Origin: Acidimicrobiia bacterium
GTDB lineage: Bacteria > Actinomycetota > Acidimicrobiia > Acidimicrobiales > Bin134
Length of the DNA: 5,894 nucleotides
Direction: 5' to 3'
Assembly: GCA_009843565.1 (NCBI GenBank)
Contig: VYDF01000042.1
Span: forward strand, 1 to 5,894
The position numbers and the translations under genes were made by a program. Numbering within the stretch: position 1 is the first letter of the stretch; each line of letters begins with the position of its first letter. The notes below the pieces were generated by a model. That model worked only from the letters and a program-made list of their open reading frames with translations. It was not told the DNA's origin and did not search any database. This document shows positions 1 through 5,894 of the stretch, piece by piece.

Positions 1-1376
1 TCGAAGAGCAGTCTCTGGAAGACGCCTACGCCGCCACCATGGTCCAAGTGGAAGACGGCCAGATCGTCTCCGGCAAGGTAGTCAAGGTGGACCGCGACGA
101 AGTGCTGCTGGACATCGGCTTCAAAGCGGAGGGGATCATCCCATCCCGGGAGCTGTCCATCCGCAACGTGATCGATCCCAGCGAGATCGTCACCCTTGGG
201 GAGGAGATCGAGGCCCTTGTCCTCCAGAAAGAGGACAAAGACGGCCAGCTGATCTTGTCCAAAAAGCGGGCCCAATACGAGCGAGCCTGGGGCAATATCG
301 AGGAGGTCAAGGAGAAAGAGGGCACGGTCACGGGACCGGTGATCGAGGTGGTCAAGGGCGGCCTGATCGTCGACATCGGCTTGCGGGGCTTCCTGCCCGC
401 CTCCCTGGTGGAATTGCGCCGGGTACGCGACCTCCAGCCCTACATTGGCCAGACCCTGGAGGCCAAGATCATCGAGCTGGACAAGAACCGCAACAACGTG
501 GTGCTATCCCGTAGGGCTTGGCTGGAAGAGACCGAGAAGGAGCAGCGCGAGGCGTTCCTGGACAACCTCAAGCCGGGCGAGCGTCGCAGCGGTGTGGTCT
601 CCTCGGTGGTGAACTTCGGGGCGTTCGTCGACTTGGGCGGTATGGACGGCTTGGTACATGTGTCCGAGCTGTCGTGGAAGCACGTCGATCACCCCAGCGC
701 GGTGGTGCAGGTGGGCGACGAGATCGAGATCCAGGTATTGGAAGTGGATCTCGACCGGGAGCGCATCAGCCTGTCGCTGAAGGCCACCCAGCAGGATCCC
801 TGGCAGGAGTTTGCATCCAGCCACCAGGTGGGCGAGCTGGTGTACGGGCGGGTCACCAAGCTGGTGCCCTTCGGCGCCTTCGTGCAGGTGGGCGAGAGCA
901 TTGAGGGCCTGGTTCACATCTCGGAGATCTCCTCCCACCACATCGATCTTCCCGAGCAGGTTGTGACCCCCGGCGAGGAGCTGTGGGTGAAAATCATCGA
1001 CCTCGACATCAACCGGCGCCGTATCAGCCTGTCGATCAAGCAGGCGGCCGAGGGCGGCGTGGTGGCCGCCGAGTTCCAAGAGCACTTCGGCGAGCACGCT
1101 TACGACGCCGAGGGCAACTACATCGGGGCAGTGAACGAGGACGTGGCCGCTGACCAAGACGAGGCCTGGGCCCAGTACTATTCCGAATCCGGCGAAGCCG
1201 TCACCCCCGCTCCCTATGACGAAGGCGCACTTGAAGGTGACCAAGGCGGACTCGAAGGTGACCAAGGCGCACTTGAAGGTCGCCAAGGCGGACTCGAAGG
1301 TGGCCAAAGCGGACTTGAAGGTGACCAAAAGGACGCTGGCCAGGCTCTCGAGGAAGCAATAGAAGACCCGGTCTAG
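1..1376 (+). CDS. rpsA: 30S ribosomal protein S1, 5'-truncated by window edge
   Basis: S1 binds mRNA on the 30S subunit and helps load it for initiation. Counting from the Met codon at 39, four S1 (OB-fold) domains lie at about residues 6-75, 94-158, 180-248 and 265-334. The third and fourth carry the clearest signatures, NFGAFVDLGGMDGLVHVSEL and PFGAFVQVGESIEGLVHISE. Four domains rather than six is the actinobacterial form. The ATG at 39 is probably not the start: the frame is open to base 3 (EEQSLEDAYAAT), no Shine-Dalgarno precedes 39, and S1 homologues as I recall them have some 20-35 residues before this point. After the last domain comes an acidic linker (about 335-395), a 35-residue heptad repeat (396-430) and a short acidic end; TAG is at 1374-1376. 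The identity is very sure; the tail is unusual and listed separately. Confidence 0.97.
   Translation, partial: EEQSLEDAYAATMVQVEDGQIVSGKVVKVDRDEVLLDIGFKAEGIIPSRELSIRNVIDPSEIVTLGEEIEALVLQKEDKDGQLILSKKRAQYERAWGNIEEVKEKEGTVTGPVIEVVKGGLIVDIGLRGFLPASLVELRRVRDLQPYIGQTLEAKIIELDKNRNNVVLSRRAWLEETEKEQREAFLDNLKPGERRSGVVSSVVNFGAFVDLGGMDGLVHVSELSWKHVDHPSAVVQVGDEIEIQVLEVDLDRERISLSLKATQQDPWQEFASSHQVGELVYGRVTKLVPFGAFVQVGESIEGLVHISEISSHHIDLPEQVVTPGEELWVKIIDLDINRRRISLSIKQAAEGGVVAAEFQEHFGEHAYDAEGNYIGAVNEDVAADQDEAWAQYYSESGEAVTPAPYDEGALEGDQGGLEGDQGALEGRQGGLEGGQSGLEGDQKDAGQALEEAIEDPV
1224..1328 (+). repeat. Five in-frame 21-bp tandem repeats coding the S1 tail
   Basis: Five consecutive 21-bp units start at 1224, 1245, 1266, 1287 and 1308. 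Each codes a heptad of the form G-A/G-L-E-G-x-Q (the last begins with Ser). Units 1 and 3 share GCA CTT where units 2 and 4 share GGA CTC. The array is therefore best read as a 42-bp dimer (1224-1265) duplicated at 1266-1307, with 39 of 42 bases identical by my count, followed by one more unit. Differences fall mostly in the variable sixth codon (GAC, GAC, CGC, GGC, GAC). The repeat lies outside the S1 domains and keeps the reading frame, so length changes should be tolerated. Its function is unknown; a flexible linker or extension is the simplest reading. Confidence 0.95.
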
Positions 1377-1466
1377 TTCTCACCTATCTGGCGTCAAACC
1401 CGTTCAGGCAATTCTGAGCGCTGACAACGGCGCCACAGCATCCCCCAAGTCCGGGAGGCTGTTGCC

Positions 1467-1472
1467 TAGCCT
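1467..1472 (+). promoter_or_regulatory. Possible -10 element for leaderless LRR transcript
   Basis: TAGCCT fits the actinobacterial -10 pattern TANNNT and ends six bases before the ATG at 1479, the spacing expected if transcription begins at the start codon. No convincing -35 hexamer is seen about 17 bases upstream. The pattern is common by chance, so this is only a weak candidate. It is offered because the gene lacks a well-spaced ribosome binding site: GGGAGG at 1453-1458 is 20 bases from the ATG, and only a GAG at 1473-1475 lies closer. Confidence 0.2.
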
Positions 1473-1478
1473 GAGCAA

Positions 1479-3929
1479 ATGCCACAAATTGGTCGCTTTG
1501 CCATTGCCCTGATCACAGTCGCTTCAATCGCTGCCACGCTTTTGGCCATACCGGCCACCGGCCAGGTGCATTCGAAGGACTCGAGCTCGGCAAGCGACCG
1601 CGATGCGCTAATTGCCCTCTATGGGGCCACTGGCGGTGGCGACTGGAGCAACTCAAGCGGCTGGCTCAGCGACAGGCCGCTGGGCAGTTGGTACGGCGTC
1701 AGCACAAATGGTGACGACCGCGTCACCGGCTTGTCCTTGGCATCTAATGGCTTGGTCGGCGAGCTGCCGGCCGAGGTCGGCAGCCTCGAGTACCTGGTTC
1801 ACCTCGATCTGGGCAACAACGATCTGGTGGGTGAACTGCCAGCCGAACTTGGGGACCTGGCCAACCTTGTGGAGCTGGACCTTCAGAACAACCGCTTGGA
1901 GCGGAACATTCCGCCTGAGTTCGGCGGGCTCTCCCAGCTTGCCGTGCTCGACCTCAAGTACAACGGTTTGTGGGGGTCTATACCTGCCGAACTCGGCCGA
2001 CTTTCGGAGCTTCGGGTCTTGGATATGCGGGGCGACGTGTTGTCCGGGTCGATTCCCTCTGAATTCGGCGACCTGTCCAAGTTGACCCATCTGATGTTGA
2101 GGTTCAACGGCTTGTCGGGTGAGATACCCGCCGAGCTGGGAGACCTCGACCAGGTTGAGTGGCTGGACTTCAGCAATAACCGCTTGTCGGGTGAGATACC
2201 CGCAGAGATTGGCGGATTAACCCGCCTCACGTGGCTAGACCTCACAAACAACGCCTTGTCGGGTGAAATCCCCGGCGAGCTGGCTGATCTCACCAGACTG
2301 CGGCATCTCAGCCTGTCGGCCAACAACCTGTCGGGGGAGTTTCCCGTTTGGATAGGAAAGCTCTCTGATCTGCGGCATCTCAGCCTGTCGGCCAACAACC
2401 TGACCGGCCCCATAACTCCCTGGATAGGAGCCCTCGGTCAATTGCGGACATTGCGACTGGGGCACAACGAGCTGTCTGGATCGATTCCGGCCTCGCTGGG
2501 CCTCCTGGGAAGCCTGAGGGTGCTCGGGTTGGAGGACAACAACCTGTCTGGAGAAATGCCCCCCGAGCTCGGCTGGTTGACCGAGCTCCGGGAACTGGAC
2601 CTCAGCAAGAACGCCTTGTCTGGGGGGATTCCCGCTGAGCTGGGCCATCTGGTGGCGTTGAATCAGCTGTTCCTCCAAGAAAACGGATTGTCGGAGGAGA
2701 TTCCCCCCGAGCTGGGCCATCTGCTTGAGCTGCAAAACATCGATCTCAGCAACAATTGGCTGTCGGGGGCCATCCCTGAGGGCATCGCCTCGATGTCCGG
2801 ACTCAAGAGCATGCTGCTCCACGACAACCTGTTGTCGGGAAATATTCCGACCGGAATCGGCGGATTGGGCCGGCTGGGGGTGTTGGATCTGTCCAACAAC
2901 CGGCTGACCGGTGAGATTCCCACGGGAATCGGCAAACTGTCGGTTCTGGAGTACCTGGACCTGCGAAGCAACCGGCTTTCAGAAGAAATTCCCGCCAGCC
3001 TCGGGGACCTACAGGCGACTACCCACCTGCTGCTTCGGGACAACCAGTTGACTGGGGAGATTCCCGCCGAATTGGGCAAGCTCGCCGATCTCCAGTGGCT
3101 TGACCTGAGCATCAACTTCTTGTCGGGCGAGATCCCCGAGGAGCTTGGCCAGCTGGCAAACCTGCAAGCGCTGTATCTGAGCTACAACGGCTTGACGGAC
3201 AAGCTGCCTCCCGAGCTGGGCGAACTAGCGAATCTGAAGCACTTGATGATTCGCCGCAACCAGCTGGAGGGGGAGATTCCCGCCGAATTCGGTCAGCTGG
3301 TCAACTTGGAACGGCTCAACCTGTGGGCCAATCAATTGTCGGGGAAGATTCCCGCCGAGCTGGGCCAGCTAGCCAACCTCACCAGGCTGGACCTCGACAA
3401 CAATGAACTCTCGGGTGAGATCCCCGCCGCGTTGGGAAGGCTCATCAATCTGCGAGAGCTGTGGCTGAACGGCAATCAGCTGAACGGTGTGATTCCCGCC
3501 GAGCTGGGCAACTTGATCAATTTGAGGCGCCTGTACCTAGACGGCAATCAGCTGAGCGGTGGGATTCCCGCCGAATTGGGAGGTCTCAGGAGTCTCAAGC
3601 GCCTGTGGGTGAACGGCAATCAGCTGACGGGTGGGATTCCCGCCGAGCTGGGAGGTCTCAGCGAGCTGACCCATTTGTACATCGGCGACAATCTCTTGAG
3701 CGGGAAGATTCCCGCTGAGCTGGGCAGTCTGAGCAACTTGACACATGTCTACATCGGCGACAACCAGCTCACCGGCGAAGTGCCTGCCGAGCTGGGCAAC
3801 CTCGCCAAGCTCATCCAGGTATACATCAGCGGGAATGAACTCACCGGCTGCCTGCCCGCACCCTGGGAGGCAGCCGACTTCGAAGGCGACGATTTGGACC
3901 TGCTCGGCCTGTCGTTCTGCGAGAGGTGA
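1479..3929 (+). CDS. Secreted plant-type leucine-rich-repeat protein, 816 residues
   Basis: This is a probable extracellular binding protein with unknown ligand. Residues 1-28 look like a Sec signal peptide: Arg6, a hydrophobic stretch at 7-24, likely cleavage after ATG (26-28). Residues 39-80 form a tryptophan-rich N-cap (W56, W62, W71; DRDALIALY near its start) of the kind I know from bacterial LRR proteins. Residues 82-801 are 30 LRRs of 24 residues with consensus LxxLxLxxNxLSGxIPAELGxLxx, the plant-specific LRR class. Residues 802-816 end in GLSFCER. The only cysteines I find, C791 and C814, flank the C-cap and could form a disulfide. No LPxTG motif, C-terminal membrane helix, kinase or other enzymatic domain is present, so release or non-covalent surface attachment is likely. 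The ATG at 1479 is the first start codon after an in-frame TAG at 1467, so the start is well fixed, although its ribosome binding site is poor. Adhesion, host interaction or glycan binding are possible roles but unproven. Confidence 0.93.
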   Translation: MPQIGRFAIALITVASIAATLLAIPATGQVHSKDSSSASDRDALIALYGATGGGDWSNSSGWLSDRPLGSWYGVSTNGDDRVTGLSLASNGLVGELPAEVGSLEYLVHLDLGNNDLVGELPAELGDLANLVELDLQNNRLERNIPPEFGGLSQLAVLDLKYNGLWGSIPAELGRLSELRVLDMRGDVLSGSIPSEFGDLSKLTHLMLRFNGLSGEIPAELGDLDQVEWLDFSNNRLSGEIPAEIGGLTRLTWLDLTNNALSGEIPGELADLTRLRHLSLSANNLSGEFPVWIGKLSDLRHLSLSANNLTGPITPWIGALGQLRTLRLGHNELSGSIPASLGLLGSLRVLGLEDNNLSGEMPPELGWLTELRELDLSKNALSGGIPAELGHLVALNQLFLQENGLSEEIPPELGHLLELQNIDLSNNWLSGAIPEGIASMSGLKSMLLHDNLLSGNIPTGIGGLGRLGVLDLSNNRLTGEIPTGIGKLSVLEYLDLRSNRLSEEIPASLGDLQATTHLLLRDNQLTGEIPAELGKLADLQWLDLSINFLSGEIPEELGQLANLQALYLSYNGLTDKLPPELGELANLKHLMIRRNQLEGEIPAEFGQLVNLERLNLWANQLSGKIPAELGQLANLTRLDLDNNELSGEIPAALGRLINLRELWLNGNQLNGVIPAELGNLINLRRLYLDGNQLSGGIPAELGGLRSLKRLWVNGNQLTGGIPAELGGLSELTHLYIGDNLLSGKIPAELGSLSNLTHVYIGDNQLTGEVPAELGNLAKLIQVYISGNELTGCLPAPWEAADFEGDDLDLLGLSFCER
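1722..3881 (+). repeat. Array of 30 LRR units, 72-bp period with no indels
   Basis: Thirty units of exactly 72 bp (24 codons) run without insertion or deletion from 1722 to 3881, residues 82-801. Unit 1 is the most divergent at its start. Units 9-10 have WIG in place of ELG, units 15-17 have a glycine-isoleucine turn (EGIAS, TGIGG, TGIGK), and most others have PAELG or PPELG. Unit 5 replaces the conserved asparagine of the LxxN ladder with Asp, and unit 19 begins with Thr instead of Leu. Units 26 and 27 (3522-3593 and 3594-3665) match at 56 of 72 bases by my count. Short exact repeats at 72-bp offsets recur across the array. Confidence 0.95.
2298..2402 (+). repeat. Exact 33-bp direct repeat at 72-bp offset (LRR units 9 and 10)
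   Basis: Bases 2298-2330 and 2370-2402 are identical, starting exactly at the unit boundary and coding LRHLSLSANNL in both. Identity stops abruptly at both ends, and the following loop halves differ (SGEFPVWIG versus TGPITPWIG). This suggests a recent duplication or gene-conversion tract limited to the beta-strand half of the unit. Confidence 0.95.
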
Positions 3930-3953
3930 ACGCCCGGGCCTCTATTCGCAGAA
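3915..3953. terminator. Hairpin spanning the LRR stop codon; candidate bidirectional terminator
   Basis: Bases 3915-3926 (TTCTGCG + AGAGG) pair with 3939-3953 (CCTCT, bulged ATT, CGCAGAA). This makes a 12-bp stem with one 3-base bulge and a 12-base loop. The LRR stop codon TGA (3927-3929) sits in the loop. The element lies 45 bases beyond the uvrB stop, between two converging genes, where a terminator serving both strands is expected. No T-run follows on either strand, so it is not a classical intrinsic terminator. Hairpins without a U-tract have been proposed as terminators in actinobacteria. It could instead protect mRNA 3' ends or be fortuitous. Confidence 0.5.
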
Positions 3954-3997
3954 GAATGGCTGCATGAGGATGATTTGGCCCTGGATAAGAGCTGAAC

Positions 3998-5894
3998 TCA
4001 GGCCATTGCCCGAAGGTCGCGCTGCAAGTCTTTGATCTCGTCGCGCAGACGGGCGGCGTACTCGAACTTCAAGTCGGTGGCTGCTTCGTTCATCTCCTCG
4101 GTGAGGGTGTGGATGAGGCGCTCGATTCCGCCGGAGTCCAAGTCGATCACATCGAGGCGCCGCCGCTGCTGATCCATAGAGCGGGAGCGCTGGCCGCCCC
4201 CGGGGATGGGCACACCATCCTCGGCCGGGCGCAACTCGGCCAGGATGTCGCTGACCGCCTTGCGAATGGTCTGGGGATTGATGCCGTGCTGCTCGTTGAA
4301 CGCCTGTTGCAACCCCCGACGCCGGTGGGTCTCGGATATGGCCCGCCGCATGGAGTCGGTCACCATGTCGGCATACATGATCACCTGGCCGTCAACGTTG
4401 CGAGCTGCTCGGCCGATGGTCTGGATCAGCGAAGTCTCACTGCGCAGGAAGCCCTCCTTGTCGGCATCCAAAATGGCCACCAGCGACACCTCGGGCAGGT
4501 CGAGCCCCTCCCTCAGCAGGTTGATGCCCACCAGCACATCGAACTCGCCCAGCCGCAGATCCCGAAGAATCTCGATCCGCTCGATGGTGTCCACTTCGCT
4601 GTGCAGGTAGCGAACCTGCACCCCCAGCTCCAGTAGATACTCAGTGAGGTCTTCGGCCATCTTCTTGGTCAGGGTGGTGACCAGCACCCGATGGCCCCGT
4701 TCAGTGCGATCTTCAATCAGCTTCATCAAGTCGTCGATCTGGCCCTTGGTGGGGCGCACCTGCACTTCGGGGTCGACCAAGCCGGTGGGCCGCACAATCT
4801 GCTCCACCACCTGGGCAGACACGCCGATCTCATAATCGCTAGGGGTGGCCGACAGAAACACCACCTGTCCCACCCGCTCCATGACCTCTTCGAACCGCAG
4901 CGGCCGGTTGTCCACCGCGGAGGGAAGCCGGAAGCCGTGGTCCACCAGGGTGTTCTTGCGGCTTCGGTCGCCTTCAAATTGGCCGTGAAGCTGGGGCACG
5001 GCTACGTGGGACTCGTCGATCACGGTGATGAAGTCGTCTGGGAAGTAGTCAAGGAGGGTGTACGGCCGTTCTCCAGGGGCCCGCCCGTCGATGTGGCGGG
5101 AGTAGTTCTCGATGCCGTTGCAGAACCCGATTTCCTGCATCATCTCCAGGTCGTAGGTGGTGCGCATCCTCAGCCGCTGAGCCTCCAGCAGCTTCCCTTC
5201 TTTCTCGAAAACGGCCAGCCGCTCTTGGAGTTCGACCTCAATGCCTTCCATGGCCCGGCGCATCCGCTCCTCGCCGGCCACATAGTGGGTGGCGGGGAAG
5301 ACGACGACTTCGCTCAACGATTGGAGACGCTCTCCGGTCACCGGGTCGATGGTGGTGATCTGCTCCACCTCGTCGCCGAATAGCTGGATGCGAACCACGT
5401 ACTCCTCGTAGGCCGGGTGGACCTCGATGACGTCACCCCGTACCCGGAACCGGCCTCGCACCAAATTGGTGTCGTTGCGCTCGTACTGCATGTCCACCAG
5501 CCGCCGCAGCAGGTCGCGCTGGTCGTAGCTCTCGCCCACTTTGGAGATGCAAAGCAGGTTCTTGTACTCGTCGGGACCGCCCAGCCCGTAAATGCACGAT
5601 ACCGAAGCCACCACGATCACATCCCGCCGGGTCAGCAAGGCTTCGGTGGTGGAATGGCGCAGACGGTCAATCTCGTCGTTGACCGATGAGTCCTTCTCGA
5701 TGTAGGTGTCGGAGGCCGGCATGTAGGCCTCGGGCTGGTAGTAGTCGTAGTACGACACGAAATACTCCACCCGGTTGTCGGGGAAGAACTCCCGCATCTC
5801 ATTGGCCAGCTGTGCGGCCAGCGACTTGTTGGGGGCCAGCACCAGCGTGGGCCGCTGCACCTGCTCGATCGTCCAGGCCACCGTGGCGCTCTTG
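3998..5894 (-). CDS. uvrB: Excinuclease ABC subunit B, 5'-truncated by window edge
   Basis: UvrB is the damage-verifying ATPase of nucleotide excision repair. UvrA loads it on DNA, and it then recruits UvrC for incision. The frame is open to the right edge, where KSAT (complement of 5882-5893) matches the end of Walker A GxxGSGKS/T; about 45 N-terminal residues are missing. The GTG at 5879-5881 is therefore internal, not the start. Numbering from it: the damage-probing beta-hairpin region YYDYYQPEAYMP is at 44-55, the DEXH motif DESH at 279-282, SATP at 334-337, helicase motif V with VGINLLREGLDLPEVS around 441-456, and motif VI QTIGRAARNV at 477-486. The C-terminal UVR domain, which contacts UvrC, is at about 575-612 (FEYAARLRDEI). 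The stop TGA is the complement of 3998-4000. All visible motifs are intact and length is normal. It converges on the LRR gene; its promoter lies outside the window, so regulation cannot be judged. Confidence 0.98.
   Translation of the reverse strand, partial: KSATVAWTIEQVQRPTLVLAPNKSLAAQLANEMREFFPDNRVEYFVSYYDYYQPEAYMPASDTYIEKDSSVNDEIDRLRHSTTEALLTRRDVIVVASVSCIYGLGGPDEYKNLLCISKVGESYDQRDLLRRLVDMQYERNDTNLVRGRFRVRGDVIEVHPAYEEYVVRIQLFGDEVEQITTIDPVTGERLQSLSEVVVFPATHYVAGEERMRRAMEGIEVELQERLAVFEKEGKLLEAQRLRMRTTYDLEMMQEIGFCNGIENYSRHIDGRAPGERPYTLLDYFPDDFITVIDESHVAVPQLHGQFEGDRSRKNTLVDHGFRLPSAVDNRPLRFEEVMERVGQVVFLSATPSDYEIGVSAQVVEQIVRPTGLVDPEVQVRPTKGQIDDLMKLIEDRTERGHRVLVTTLTKKMAEDLTEYLLELGVQVRYLHSEVDTIERIEILRDLRLGEFDVLVGINLLREGLDLPEVSLVAILDADKEGFLRSETSLIQTIGRAARNVDGQVIMYADMVTDSMRRAISETHRRRGLQQAFNEQHGINPQTIRKAVSDILAELRPAEDGVPIPGGGQRSRSMDQQRRRLDVIDLDSGGIERLIHTLTEEMNEAATDLKFEYAARLRDEIKDLQRDLRAMA

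Noticed and set aside
30..42. Perfect eukaryotic Kozak-like string GCCGCCACCATGG around the ATG at 39
   Set aside because: It lies inside the rpsA reading frame, coding Ala-Ala-Thr-Met, in a clearly bacterial gene. The frame is open upstream and S1 homologues extend further, so it is a coincidence of GC-rich alanine and threonine codons.
504..1328. Long open frame on the minus strand opposite rpsA (274 codons)
   Set aside because: Antisense shadow of a GC-rich gene. Its protein has no recognisable domain, its first part simply mirrors the 21-bp repeats, and the plus strand is an unmistakable S1 protein.
1361..1380. Small hairpin over the rpsA stop codon (AGAC, loop CCG, GTCT, with a bulged outer AGA/TCT)
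   Set aside because: Only four continuous base pairs plus three after a bulge, with no T-run. Too weak to call a terminator, although its position is suggestive.
1389..1467. Other pairings in the rpsA-LRR spacer: TGGCG/CGCCA (1389-1393 with 1431-1435), TCAG/CTGA inside it, and AGGC/GCCT (1456-1459 with 1464-1467)
   Set aside because: Short stems with large or unremarkable loops and no T-run; no riboswitch or RNA family recognised.
1653..3746. Several minus-strand and off-frame open frames within the LRR gene
   Set aside because: They share the 72-bp periodicity only because they overlap the repeat array. None has a recognisable domain independent of the array.
1479..3929. Idea that the LRR protein is a defence, toxin or effector enzyme
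   Set aside because: The whole mature chain is accounted for by caps and repeats. No catalytic, nucleotide-binding, ubiquitin-ligase or TIR-like domain is visible, and neighbours are housekeeping genes.
3977..4004. GGCC(C)TG/CAGGCC pairing over the uvrB stop region
   Set aside because: Six pairs with a bulge and a 15-base loop; much weaker than the hairpin at 3915-3953 and without a T-run.
4109..5689. Plus-strand open frames opposite uvrB (up to 230 codons)
   Set aside because: Shadows of the uvrB reading frame. The minus-strand protein matches UvrB throughout, leaving no reason to call overlapping genes.

Overview
This is a GC-rich bacterial window with three genes. The left edge holds most of a ribosomal protein S1 gene (rpsA), the centre a complete gene for a secreted leucine-rich-repeat (LRR) protein, and the right edge most of uvrB on the opposite strand. 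The S1 protein has the four-S1-domain layout of actinobacteria. Its wording is closer to what I recall of Acidimicrobiia than of mycobacteria, and large secreted plant-type LRR proteins are also familiar from that group and from host-associated marine bacteria. I therefore infer an uncultured or marine-type actinobacterium, probably Acidimicrobiia. This is recognition from memory, not a search.

Layout: 1-1376 (+) is rpsA, open to the left edge, ending in a low-complexity tail coded by five 21-bp tandem units. 1377-1478 is a short spacer with no convincing terminator and one weak promoter-like hexamer. 1479-3929 (+) is an 816-residue exported protein: signal peptide, tryptophan-rich N-cap, 30 LRRs of exactly 24 residues each, and a C-cap with the protein's only two cysteines. 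3915-3953 is a 12-bp-stem hairpin holding the LRR stop codon in its loop; it is the best terminator candidate between the converging genes. 3998-5894 (-) is uvrB, cut at the window edge inside its Walker A motif.

rpsA and uvrB are core genes and look intact where visible. As I recall, rpsA, coaE and uvrB lie close together and in the same direction in many actinobacteria. Here uvrB points towards rpsA and the LRR gene lies between them, suggesting a local inversion or insertion. The three genes share no evident pathway; the LRR gene is the accessory element.

I see no CRISPR array, RNA gene, transposase or clear defence system. The most interesting material is the LRR protein: an indel-free 72-bp repeat array with signs of recent homogenisation, and six consecutive aromatic residues that should line its concave face near the C-terminus.
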